A stretch of DNA of 33,253 nucleotides from Caldilineae bacterium. GTDB taxonomy: Bacteria > Chloroflexota > Anaerolineae > DUEN01. Of this stretch, positions 8,139 to 15,408 are shown piece after piece. A program made the position numbers and the translations under genes. The notes beneath the pieces were generated by a model, which saw nothing but the letters and a program-made list of their open reading frames with translations, was not told where the DNA came from and did not search any database. Position 1 is the first letter of the stretch. Every line of letters starts with the position of its first letter. The DNA is taken from contig DUEN01000014.1 in the NCBI GenBank assembly GCA_011176545.1, positions 1-33,253 on the forward strand, given 5' to 3'.

Positions 8139-11022
8139 GTTCGTCTTGTCCCCTCGTCGTTATGCCGTGGGGTTGTTCCTGATCGCCCTGCTCCTGCGCG
8201 TTCTGGCCATTGGCTATCCTATCGAGGTGGATAGCTTTCACTGGCTGCACGAGGGCGCCGACTTCCTGCGCAGCCTGCTCGTCGGGGATTGGTATGAGAC
8301 CTATGGCGGTGCTCATCCGGGCGTCACCAGCATGTGGCTGGTCAGCGCTGGACTGGCTCTGGAGCATACCGCCCTGCGGCTGTTAGGCCGGACGGATCAG
8401 CCGTTGCTCCCCTGGTTAAACGAGCTCCTGGCCCTCCCCTATCCTGGGCTGGCCCATTACGTGTGGGTTCGACTCATCTTCGCCCCGATCACCGCCGGGC
8501 TGTTGGTCGCCATCTATCGGCTGGGCGCTCGCGCCTTCGATGGCTGGATCTCCGCGCTGGCAGCCGCGCTCCTGCTTTTCGAGCCCTATTATCTGGCCCA
8601 TGCACGGGTCATCGTCCCCGACGCGTTGGCGTCCAGCTTCGTCCTGCTGGCGATGCTGGCTATGCTCATCTATCTGCGGAGCCGCGGCGGTGAACGTTAT
8701 CTGCTGGTATCCGGCCTCTGTCTGGGACTGGCCGTCATGAGCAAGCTGCCGACCATCGTCGCCGGGCCGCTCCTTGCCCTATGGTTGGTCGTCTATGAGA
8801 TCACAGCGCCCTGGGCGGAGCGCCGCGGCATCAGTGGCCTCCTCCGAGCGTTGCTCCTGCTCGCCGGGACCGCTCTCCTGACCGCGTGGGCGCTCTGGCC
8901 CGCGTTGTGGATTACGCCCGGCCCCACATTGGCTCGCTGGTGGGCTGATTTGACTGGGCGGGAGCTGGGCTCCCGGCTGTCCTTCTTCATGGGAGAGCGC
9001 ACCTTCGATCCGGGGCCGCTCTTCTATCCCGTCGTGCTCCTGTTTCGGTCCTCGCCCCTGACGCTCCTGGGCGCGCTGGTGGCGCTAGGGATCGGCGTCG
9101 CCCGAGAGGGGAGAAGGGCCGGACATGGAAGGCCGCTGATCGTGTTGATGTCTTTCACCATCACTCTGATGCTGGTCCTCTCGCTAGATGCCACCAAGAT
9201 CGATCGTTACCTGTTGCCCGCGCTGCCGCCGCTGGCCTTCGTCGCCGCGTGGGGTTGGATCGCCGGCCTGGATCTGTTGGCCGCGAGAGGCAAGCGATGG
9301 GGGCGTTGGGGGTTCCCTTCTCTGGTCGTCATACAGGCCGTGCTGGCTTTGGCTTTCTACCCTGATTATTTCAGCTACTACAATCCCCTGCTGGGCGGCC
9401 CTCGAGTCGCTCAACGCGTGATGCTCGTCGGCGTGGGCGAGGGGCTGGATATCGCCGCGCAGCGGCTGGCTTCCCTACCCGACGCGGCCGATCTGACAGT
9501 TGCCGCCTGGTATCCGGGGAGCTTCGCGCCCCATTTCCCTGGCCGTACAGTGAAGCTAGCTGACAAAGATGCTGATGGCATCTGGAATTGGGCCCGTTCC
9601 CATTTCGTCGTCAGCTACATCAATCAGTGGCAGCGCCAACCCAACCAGGAGATCCTGGCCTACTTCAAGGGCCAGCCCGTGTACGATGTGGTGCGGCTAC
9701 ATGGTGTGGATTACGTCCCGATCTTTCCCGGACCCATGGCCCGACCGGACGACGTGACCCGCCTGGGCCAGCCGCCGGTGGACTTCGGCGGGGTCGTGCG
9801 GCTGCGCGGCGTGGAATTGGGTGTCCCGGAGATCGCGGCCGGAAGCGAGGCGACGGTGACCTTTTACTGGGAGCTGCTGGCTCCCTTCGATGCGGAGGAT
9901 TCCCTGGTCACGCTGGTGGTGCGGGATGAGGAGGGGAATGAGTGGGGGCGCAGTCATGGGCCGCCGGTGGGCGGGTTCCTGCCGCTGAGCACCTGGCGGC
10001 CAGGCATGCTGATCCGGGATGTGCAGCGGTTCCGGGTCTTGACGGGCACGCCGCCGGGGTCTTATCGGCTCCTGGTGGGATGGTACAGCCCTGGGACACG
10101 GCGTGCGCTAGAGGCGCGTCGAGCTGACGGCACAGCCATGGGGGATCTGGCGTCCGTCGCCACGCTTCAGGTGACGGCTGGCCCGATCGGGATGTCGCCG
10201 GATGACCTTCCCACGACCCTGGCGGACGTCGCCTGGGGGGACGTCCGGCTGGTGGGATGGCATCTCCCGGAGGGACGCTATCCGGAGGGGGGCATCCTGC
10301 CCCTGACGCTGTACTGGCGGGCCGCGCGAGACGGACCTGAGCTAATTCGCCTTCGCCTGCACCTGGAGGCTGAGGATGGGCGATCGTGGTCACGCGCCGC
10401 GACGCGCGTGATCAGTCCCCGCTATCCGCCGGAGCGGTGGCAGGAGGGGGAGCTGGTATTGGAGCGATGGAACGCCCTGCTGCCAGCGGGGCTCCCAGAT
10501 GGGACATACGCTGTGGTCCTGGAGGCCGAAAGGGCTGAGGGCCGCTCGCTAGGCCGGGTGACGTTGGGACGGATCGAGGTGGCCGCGCGGCCACACGTGT
10601 TCATCCCGCCAACGCCGCAGCATGAGGTCAACGCCTGGTTCGGCGAGCATATCTGGCTGTTAGGTTATGATGTCGATCCACTCCCGCCGCGGTCGGGGGA
10701 ACCCCTGCAAGTGACGCTATACTGGCAGGCGGATGGAGAGATTGACGTCTCCTACATGGTGTTCGTGCACGCGTTGGGGCCGGATGGGAACATCGTGGCC
10801 CAGGTGGATCGGGTGCCGGTTGAGGGGCAGGCGCCGACCACTAGTTGGCTGCCTGGCGAGGTGATCACGGATACGTACACGCTGGCCCTGCCAGGGGAGG
10901 ATCAGTCAGTGCAGGCGCTGACGGTAGGATTATATGAGCCGCGTACCGGCCAGAGGCTTCCTGCTGTCGTGGACGGCGTCCCGAGCCCTGATGGGCGTGT
11001 GTTCTTTTCACTTCGAAACTAA
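8131..11022 (+). CDS. GT39/PMT-type glycosyltransferase with three C-terminal beta-sandwich modules
   Basis: 963 residues, with ATG 8131 overlapping the previous stop and GGAG 7 bases ahead of it. The first ~430 residues are a GT39 membrane core: an N-terminal helix, then IEVDSFHWLHEGADFLRSLL with its catalytic-type Asp, GAHPGVTSMWL, and roughly ten more helices. A soluble region follows, ending in three similar all-beta modules at about 550-680, 700-820 and 835-963. Each has an LxLYW/TFYW strand, an 'x-W-x-PG' turn and a final VGxYxPxTGxRL-like strand. The modules probably face outside and bind the growing glycan or the cell surface. The gene closes the five-step overlapping series from the permease onward, and a large inverted repeat follows at 11025-11130. 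Confidence 0.85.
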   Translation: MDRFVLSPRRYAVGLFLIALLLRVLAIGYPIEVDSFHWLHEGADFLRSLLVGDWYETYGGAHPGVTSMWLVSAGLALEHTALRLLGRTDQPLLPWLNELLALPYPGLAHYVWVRLIFAPITAGLLVAIYRLGARAFDGWISALAAALLLFEPYYLAHARVIVPDALASSFVLLAMLAMLIYLRSRGGERYLLVSGLCLGLAVMSKLPTIVAGPLLALWLVVYEITAPWAERRGISGLLRALLLLAGTALLTAWALWPALWITPGPTLARWWADLTGRELGSRLSFFMGERTFDPGPLFYPVVLLFRSSPLTLLGALVALGIGVAREGRRAGHGRPLIVLMSFTITLMLVLSLDATKIDRYLLPALPPLAFVAAWGWIAGLDLLAARGKRWGRWGFPSLVVIQAVLALAFYPDYFSYYNPLLGGPRVAQRVMLVGVGEGLDIAAQRLASLPDAADLTVAAWYPGSFAPHFPGRTVKLADKDADGIWNWARSHFVVSYINQWQRQPNQEILAYFKGQPVYDVVRLHGVDYVPIFPGPMARPDDVTRLGQPPVDFGGVVRLRGVELGVPEIAAGSEATVTFYWELLAPFDAEDSLVTLVVRDEEGNEWGRSHGPPVGGFLPLSTWRPGMLIRDVQRFRVLTGTPPGSYRLLVGWYSPGTRRALEARRADGTAMGDLASVATLQVTAGPIGMSPDDLPTTLADVAWGDVRLVGWHLPEGRYPEGGILPLTLYWRAARDGPELIRLRLHLEAEDGRSWSRAATRVISPRYPPERWQEGELVLERWNALLPAGLPDGTYAVVLEAERAEGRSLGRVTLGRIEVAARPHVFIPPTPQHEVNAWFGEHIWLLGYDVDPLPPRSGEPLQVTLYWQADGEIDVSYMVFVHALGPDGNIVAQVDRVPVEGQAPTTSWLPGEVITDTYTLALPGEDQSVQALTVGLYEPRTGQRLPAVVDGVPSPDGRVFFSLRN

Positions 11023-11024
11023 CT

Positions 11025-11130
11025 GAAAAATCCGCTGCAGAGACGCGGAGAGCGCCGAGCTCATAAACAATCGGCGCCGGTGCGTTTAATTACAAGAATT
11101 CTCTGCGTCCTCGACGTCTCTGCGGTTTTC
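11025..11130. terminator. Long imperfect inverted repeat between convergent genes, probable bidirectional terminator
   Basis: The outer arms share GAAAA, CCG and CAGAGACG blocks in inverted order (left about 11025-11050, right 11101-11130). Inside is a perfect 7-bp stem GCGCCGA (11052-11058) / TCGGCGC (11071-11077) with a 12-base loop. It fills the gap between the glycosyltransferase stop and the ferredoxin stop on the other strand, and its right arm touches the ferredoxin stop codon. The 'CGCAGAGACG' wording resembles dispersed repeats I know from other bacterial intergenic regions, so it may also be a mobile-repeat relic. Confidence 0.55.
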
Positions 11131-11341
11131 ACAACTCTCCTGGATCGGAGTCGAGGGGCTTTTGGACGGCTCCGAACGGACACGCGGGCATGCAGACGAG
11201 GCATCCACGGCACCGCGCCCCATCGACGAAAGGCGCCTCATCAGGATCAATGCGCACGATGGCCTTTGCTTTGCACACCTGGCGTGCTAGGCAACGCCGG
11301 CAGGCCTGGCAAACGCTATCCGCGATGATAGGCGGCAACAT
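11129..11341 (-). CDS. Small two-cluster 4Fe-4S ferredoxin
   Basis: 70 residues with two Cys clusters. The first is C11-x2-C14-x2-C17-x5-C23, with a longer last gap than the usual x3. The second is the standard C44-x2-C47-x2-C50-x3-C54-Pro. This is an electron carrier or a cluster-holding adaptor in the cytoplasm. It begins 3 bases after the stop of the DUF364 gene and ends the minus-strand Fe-S block, so it is almost surely co-transcribed with that gene. The unusual x5 spacing resembles ferredoxin modules of HycB/PorD-like proteins. The partner enzyme is unknown. Confidence 0.85.
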   Translation of the reverse strand: MLPPIIADSVCQACRRCLARQVCKAKAIVRIDPDEAPFVDGARCRGCLVCMPACPFGAVQKPLDSDPGEL

Positions 11342-11344
11342 CGG

Positions 11345-12103
11345 TCAGCCGTCCTTCCGCATGGTCACCAGCCGCACTCCCTGTCGATGAAGCTGTCGGA
11401 AGTTGGCTCCTTGGCTGACAGCCCTCAACACAGCCTTGATGTCCTCCACCGCCGCGCCTGAGAGGAAATGCACGCCGTGATCGAAGAGGACGGGGGAGAG
11501 CGGAGTGCTTGGCCCGAGGACCAGAACCGTCGCGTCGGGACGACGCAAGGCCATCAATCCGTCAAACGTATGGTTGATAAGCGTCATGCCGGTTACGGCC
11601 AGCACGTCCGCCTGGGGGATGATCTCCGGGGCGGCCTCGGCGGGTAGATCCCCCTCGCGTGGCCTCTGCTCCAACACCCATAGCGTCCCGACACACTCAC
11701 GCAGGCGAGGGACAAAGGGGAAATGTCCGACGAGCGCTACCCGCCTTCCCTCACCATGTTGAGCGATGACCTCCACCGCATTGAGGTCCACCCATCGCTC
11801 CGTCTGCGGCGGCAGTAGCGCGTTGATGGTCGCCATCCCGATGGCTGCCTCCATGGGGCTCTCTGAACGAACCAGGCTGGCTAGCTCGCGCGCGGTGTAA
11901 AGCGTGAGTTGGCCAGCATCACGTACGGCAGGGCCACGGCCATAATGGTGATCGTCTCCGTCACGCGCGGTGGAGGCCAACCCGCATCGCGCGCGACCAT
12001 CCACTTCCACGACCGCGGCGGTCATCAGGGCACCCACGCGCACGTCGAGGACACGTCCATCCGATATCACGGAGAGCAGATCATCAATGACGCTAACGGA
12101 CAT
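11345..12103 (-). CDS. DUF364/DUF4213 putative heavy-metal chelation-type protein
   Basis: 252 residues from ATG 12103. The N-terminal ~90 residues match the DUF4213 pattern (RVLDVRVGALMTAAVVE, then TLYTARELASLV). The C-terminal part matches DUF364: VALVGHFPFVPRLRE, then VLEQRPREGDLPAEAAPEII, a DVLAVTGMTLINHTFDGLM stretch, and VLGPSTPLSPVLFDHGVHFL. From what I know of the family, these proteins pair an enolase-like N-terminal fold with a Rossmann-like domain. They have been proposed to handle metals or corrin/pterin-like cofactors, without firm biochemistry. The gene lies between the UGA-containing C_GCAxxG_C_C gene (34-base gap) and the ferredoxin (3-base gap). The ribosome binding site is weak (AAGGGGA about 12 bases ahead). 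Confidence 0.8.
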   Translation of the reverse strand: MSVSVIDDLLSVISDGRVLDVRVGALMTAAVVEVDGRARCGLASTARDGDDHHYGRGPAVRDAGQLTLYTARELASLVRSESPMEAAIGMATINALLPPQTERWVDLNAVEVIAQHGEGRRVALVGHFPFVPRLRECVGTLWVLEQRPREGDLPAEAAPEIIPQADVLAVTGMTLINHTFDGLMALRRPDATVLVLGPSTPLSPVLFDHGVHFLSGAAVEDIKAVLRAVSQGANFRQLHRQGVRLVTMRKDG

Positions 12104-12137
12104 AGCAAAGGAGTCCCCTTAAGGATGACCCCGGGAA

Positions 12138-12572
12138 TTACGCTTCGGTCGCCTCGTTCAGGACTTCCAATAGAATGCGCACGGCGCGCTGTACCAGCAC
12201 GCTGCAAGGCTCCTGGCCCTCTGGCCCGTACAACCCATCCCGCAGCGCTGCGCATTGGGTCGGCCCGATCTCCTCTAAGAACCGATCACGATAGCGGGCG
12301 ATCGTTTGTCTCATCAGGTCCTCCGTCTCGCCCGGGTGCTTTGGCCCAAGCTGTAGCCCGATCACCATGACGCCACCGCTGAGCGCGCCGCACATCTCCT
12401 GATACGTCCCGCCTACGCCGCCGCCGAAAGCGGCCGCGAGGCGCACCATCTCCGGATCTACCTGCCCCCATAGATGCTCGCCCACGGCGAGGAGTGTGGC
12501 ATCGGATCAGTGATGCCCCTGGGACATCAACTCCGCCGCCCGGTTAGCAACATAGTCGATCTGCTGAATCAT
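12138..12572 (-). CDS. C_GCAxxG_C_C family redox protein, probable selenoprotein (in-frame UGA at codon 22)
   Basis: Read from ATG 12572 (AGAGGG 7 bases ahead), the frame gives 21 codons, then UGA (12509-12507), then 122 codons to TAA. With UGA read as Sec the product has 144 residues, the usual length of this family (TIGR01909/PF09719), which is defined by four invariant Cys and a CGAxxG motif. Three are present: Cys61 in MCGALSG, Cys107 in PTQC, Cys123 in QEPC. The fourth, expected near residue 22 inside a 'GxxC..A.L.A' helix, is exactly the UGA (GHH-U-SDATLLAVGEHL). A hairpin after the UGA fits the bacterial SECIS rule. A start at GTG 12485 would drop this first active-site residue and has no ribosome binding site. 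No selA, selB, selC or selD lies in the window, so Sec insertion is inferred. A nonsense mutation is the alternative. Confidence 0.8.
12477..12491 (-). promoter_or_regulatory. Candidate bacterial SECIS hairpin
   Basis: On the coding (minus) strand CTCGCC-GTG-GGCGAG forms a perfect 6-bp stem with loop GUG. The loop begins 22 bases after the UGA, within the 16-37 base range stated for bSECIS elements, and its first base is the required G. Short GC stems arise easily by chance in this GC-rich DNA, so the hairpin supports rather than proves Sec insertion. Confidence 0.55.
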
Positions 12573-12618
12573 TGGCTTGCCCTCTGAAAGAGATGTGATC
12601 CGTCAGCTCGGTCGCGCA

Positions 12619-12647
12619 AGCTTAACCGAACCCATTGGCTGCGTCAA
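12619..12647 (-). promoter_or_regulatory. Sigma70-like promoter of the probable selenoprotein gene
   Basis: On the minus strand TTGACG (12647-12642) and TAAGCT (12624-12619) are 17 bases apart. The start would be near 12612, giving a 40-base leader to ATG 12572. This suggests the UGA gene, the DUF364 gene and the ferredoxin can be expressed apart from the upstream Fe-S genes, and that the codons before the UGA are transcribed. Confidence 0.5.
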
Positions 12648-12704
12648 GTCGAGACGCTCCCCATTGTCGTGCCTCGCCTGTTCGCTCGACTGTCGCCATT
12701 CGCC

Positions 12705-13034
12705 TCACTCATGCTTTGGGCTCTCTTTCTCCTTCCTGGCGCGCTCCGCCTCACGCAGCAATTCGTTCAGCTCCTCCGCGCCGATATAGTCCACGACTTC
12801 CACCTCCTGCCCCGCGATCCCTTCCACTTCGGAAACGGCATTGTAGATCGCGAAGGCCAGGGGGATAGCGATGGGACACAACGGTGATGAAGGGCGAAAT
12901 CGATATCGGGCCACTCCAGCCTCATCCACAGTCAGATCCTCGATCAGGCGCATGCGAATCACGTCCGCGCCTGTCTCCGGGTCGATCACGCGGCGCAGTC
13001 GCTCCAGTACAGCGTCTCGTAGCGTCTCGTTCAT
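12705..13034 (-). CDS. DUF59/MIP18-family metal-sulfur cluster assembly protein
   Basis: 109 residues. LRRVIDPETGADVIRMRLIE is the diagnostic start of the DUF59 (SufT/PaaD/MIP18) fold, and SSPLCPIAIPLAFAIYNAV occupies the position of the conserved 'CP' helix. The C-terminus is a charged helix. These proteins help deliver Fe-S clusters to apo-proteins. The ATG overlaps the stop of the ATPase gene by 4 bases (ATGA), so the two are translationally coupled. The same domain is fused to the N-terminus of the Mrp ATPase at 20144-21217, which supports a shared job in cluster carriage. Confidence 0.88.
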   Translation of the reverse strand: MNETLRDAVLERLRRVIDPETGADVIRMRLIEDLTVDEAGVARYRFRPSSPLCPIAIPLAFAIYNAVSEVEGIAGQEVEVVDYIGAEELNELLREAERARKEKESPKHE

Positions 13035-13912
13035 GATCGCAATGCCTCTCGAAGGTGGGCCCAGGCCAGGTGTAGCGCCTCCGTCGCGGGCCCATCGGCA
13101 TAAGCGGTGATTGGCTGGCCGTTCACCATGGCCTCCGTCACCGTGGTGTCGTATGGGATACGGCCGACGATAGGAATCCCACGTTCTTGACAGAACGCCT
13201 CGATATCTCCCGCACGCGCTGGGTTGATATCCGTCTTATTGATCAGTACCCGGGCGGGAATGCCAAAGTGATCTGTGGTGGCCAGCACGCGTTCCAGGTC
13301 ATGCACGCCTGAGATGGTGGGCTCCGCCACCAGTAGAGCCATGTCAGCCCCGGCGCTGGCGGAGATCACCGGGCAGCCGATGCCGGGTGGCCCATCCACC
13401 AGCAGCAGATCGGCGTCCGTGTCCAGCGCCAGCAGGCGGGCCTGCTGCTTAACCATCGTCACCAGCTTGCCCGAGTTCTCCTGCCCAGCGAATAGATGGG
13501 CGTGGAACAGGGGGCCGAAGCGGGTATCCGATCGATACCACTCGCCCGCCTGTTGAGGGACCATCCGGATGGCCTGCTTTGGGCATTGATAGAAACAGGC
13601 CGCACACCCCTCGCATGCCAAACGGTCTACCTGATAAGACTGCTCTCCTGGGATGATGGCATCAAACCGGCACACTCCCTCGCATATGCCGCAAGCCAGA
13701 CATTCGTCGGGATCGATCTCGGCGACTGCCCCGCCCTCGAAGGGGTGCTCCTCCACCCGGGTGGGGGCCAACACGAGCTCGAGGTTCGCCGCGTCCACAT
13801 CTGCGTCGGCCAAGACCAGACGCATCTCCGAGGAGGCGAGGTGGGCCAACGCGGCGGCGATGGAGGTCTTGCCCGTCCCGCCCTTGCCGCTGAGGATGAC
13901 GAGTTGCTTCAT
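13031..13912 (-). CDS. MinD-superfamily P-loop ATPase with inserted 2x[4Fe-4S] ferredoxin domain (copy 1)
   Basis: 293 residues. The deviant Walker A of the MinD/Mrp type is SGKGGTGKTS at 8-17. A ferredoxin domain is inserted at about 66-115 with Cys71, 74, 77, 81 and Cys100, 103, 106, 110. LLLVDGPPGIGCPVISA is the Walker B/switch region. This is the COG1149 type, often found as adjacent pairs in anaerobes beside NifX-like proteins; its exact function is not known to me. It overlaps the second copy by 4 bases at its start and the DUF59 gene by 4 bases at its end. The two copies carry their eight Cys at identical residue numbers, a clear tandem duplication that diverged. They may act as a heterodimer. 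Confidence 0.9.
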   Translation of the reverse strand: MKQLVILSGKGGTGKTSIAAALAHLASSEMRLVLADADVDAANLELVLAPTRVEEHPFEGGAVAEIDPDECLACGICEGVCRFDAIIPGEQSYQVDRLACEGCAACFYQCPKQAIRMVPQQAGEWYRSDTRFGPLFHAHLFAGQENSGKLVTMVKQQARLLALDTDADLLLVDGPPGIGCPVISASAGADMALLVAEPTISGVHDLERVLATTDHFGIPARVLINKTDINPARAGDIEAFCQERGIPIVGRIPYDTTVTEAMVNGQPITAYADGPATEALHLAWAHLREALRS

Positions 13913-14787
13913 GGTGTCACCTCCATCCCCACGCGTTGGGCGATCTCCCGATACAGTGCCAGGAACGCCTCTCGGTATTCCGGCAGCACCTCCACCATGG
14001 GGATGCCCTCGGAGTAGGCCTCGGCGATGCGCCGATCCAGCGGGATGCGCATGAGGATAGGGATCCCCTCCTCCTCGCAGTACGCGTCCACGCCCTCGTC
14101 CCCGATGCCCTCGCGGTTGATGACGACGCCCACGGGCAAGCCCAGTTCATTTCGGGCAACCTGGACGGCCAATCGCAGGTCGTGCAGCCCGAAGGGAGTG
14201 GGCTCGGTGACCATGAGCACGTAGTCGGAGCCGCGCATGGACTCCACCACGGGGCAGGAAGTGCCCGGCGGCGCGTCTAGGATGATAACTCGGCCGTCGT
14301 GGTCTTCCGGGATCGCTCGTCGTTTCAGTTGCCGGATGATAGGCACGGCCATGGCCTCGCCTACGTTCATGCGTCCCTGGGCGAAAGCGATTGGCCCTGC
14401 GTGTCCTATCTCCAGCACACCCATCACGTCGAGCTTCTCGCTGATGGCGCCCTCAGGGCAGTTGAGCGCACAACTCCCGCACCCATGGCACAACTCCGGG
14501 AAAACCAGCACGCGCTGGGCCACGACGGCGATGGCGCTGTACTGGCACACCTCGGCGCAACGGCCGCAGAAAGTGCACAGATCCAGGTTCACCTCTGGGA
14601 TGAGTTGTCCGACCTCCTCGCTTTCCTTCAATGTGGGATGAAGGAACAGAGCCGCGTTGGGCTCCTCTACATCGCAGTCGATGATATGGACGGGGAGCTG
14701 GCCCTCTCTCGCCAAAGCCAGCCCCAGATTGACAGCAACCGTCGTCTTCCCTGTCCCACCTTTACCACTGGCAACGGTGATGATCAT
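13909..14787 (-). CDS. MinD-superfamily P-loop ATPase with inserted 2x[4Fe-4S] ferredoxin domain (copy 2)
   Basis: 292 residues. SGKGGTGKTT at 7-16 is the MinD-type P-loop and IIDCDVEEPNAALFL the following segment. The inserted ferredoxin has Cys71, 74, 77, 81 and Cys100, 103, 106, 110. VIILDAPPGTSCPVVESMRG holds the Walker B aspartate and a nearby Cys. GAGG-like ribosome binding (GAGG 5 bases before ATG) supports the start. It lies 13 bases after the NifX-like gene and overlaps copy 1 by 4 bases. It is probably a cytoplasmic ATP-driven Fe-S carrier or redox protein. The partner could be copy 1, the NifX-like proteins, or an enzyme outside the window. Confidence 0.9.
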   Translation of the reverse strand: MIITVASGKGGTGKTTVAVNLGLALAREGQLPVHIIDCDVEEPNAALFLHPTLKESEEVGQLIPEVNLDLCTFCGRCAEVCQYSAIAVVAQRVLVFPELCHGCGSCALNCPEGAISEKLDVMGVLEIGHAGPIAFAQGRMNVGEAMAVPIIRQLKRRAIPEDHDGRVIILDAPPGTSCPVVESMRGSDYVLMVTEPTPFGLHDLRLAVQVARNELGLPVGVVINREGIGDEGVDAYCEEEGIPILMRIPLDRRIAEAYSEGIPMVEVLPEYREAFLALYREIAQRVGMEVTP

Positions 14788-14800
14788 ATGCGCCTCAAGG

Positions 14801-15277
14801 TCACGATAGTAATTGATTCAGCCGCCTCTCGATGTGCTCCAGTTGCTCTCGCAACATGTCAGCTTCCTCTCGAAGCCGTCCGATGGCATCCCGCTCATAA
14901 CTAGTTTCATGTCGGGCATGGGACCTGCTCTCACGACAAGGCACAGCGCCCGCGAGTTCGCCGCTCAGATATCGGGATAGGGCGTGGCGTACCGTCCCAC
15001 TGGCCCCCGTCACCGGTTCGATACCGAACTGTTCGAAGAGGGCTACAGCGCGGCGCCCCATGCCCCCGGTGAGCATAACATCTACACTTTGTTGACGGAT
15101 GAACTCGGGTACCACGCCCGGGGCATGCTGGTTAAAATAAGGGTTCTCAATGGCGTGGACACTTGTGATCTGTCCCTCTTCTACATCCACTAGGATATAG
15201 TAAGGGCATCTCCCGAAGTGGGGACTGACTACGGCATCCAGGCCATTGGGATCATCCGCAGAAACGGCGATGCGCAT
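14801..15277 (-). CDS. NifX/NifB-like dinitrogenase Fe-Mo cofactor-binding domain protein with coiled-coil tail
   Basis: 158 residues. AAGGAGGTG lies 6 bases before ATG 15277, which is preferred over an in-frame ATG six codons upstream that precedes the ribosome binding site. The sequence MRIAVSADDPNGLDAVVSPH then FGRCPYYILVDVEEG is the Nif cofactor-binding fold (PF02579 type), and VDVMLTGGMGRRAVALFEQF is its second half. Residues ~120-158 are a charged helical tail (LREEADMLREQLEHIERRLN) likely to form a coiled coil. In nitrogen fixers this fold holds FeMo-co precursors. Outside that context it is common in anaerobes with MinD-type ATPases and its role is open. No nif gene is nearby. Confidence 0.88.
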   Translation of the reverse strand: MRIAVSADDPNGLDAVVSPHFGRCPYYILVDVEEGQITSVHAIENPYFNQHAPGVVPEFIRQQSVDVMLTGGMGRRAVALFEQFGIEPVTGASGTVRHALSRYLSGELAGAVPCRESRSHARHETSYERDAIGRLREEADMLREQLEHIERRLNQLLS

Positions 15278-15307
15278 GGCAAACACCTCCTTCATATGAT
15301 GAATCTA

Positions 15308-15400
15308 GACCTGACAGGCCCCTGCAGACAGGCCAGCAATCGGCTGGCTGCCGATAAAAAACCGAGTGGGGCTGAGTGTTAGCCAGGGACCTGCCAGGTC
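15308..15400. repeat. Spacer with two related 13-bp palindromes and a hairpin
   Basis: GACCTGACAGGCC (15308-15320) and GACCTGCCAGGTC (15388-15400) are near-identical palindromic words at the two ends of the gap between the NifX-like genes. Between them ATCGGC/GCCGAT (15339-15344 and 15350-15355) forms a hairpin followed by six A on the plus strand. On the transcribed minus strand the U-run precedes the stem, so it is not a normal terminator for these genes. It could be a processing or regulatory site, or a dispersed repeat. Confidence 0.4.
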
Positions 15401-15408
15401 TTTGCAGT

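Noticed and set aside
12138..12485. Independent 115-residue gene from GTG 12485
   Set aside because: There is no ribosome binding site before the GTG, which lies in the hairpin loop. The frame is open through the UGA to a well-placed ATG, and the family needs the N-terminal helix.
15339..15361. Rho-independent terminator after the first NifX-like gene
   Set aside because: The A-run follows the stem on the plus strand, whereas both flanking genes are on the minus strand, where U's precede the stem.
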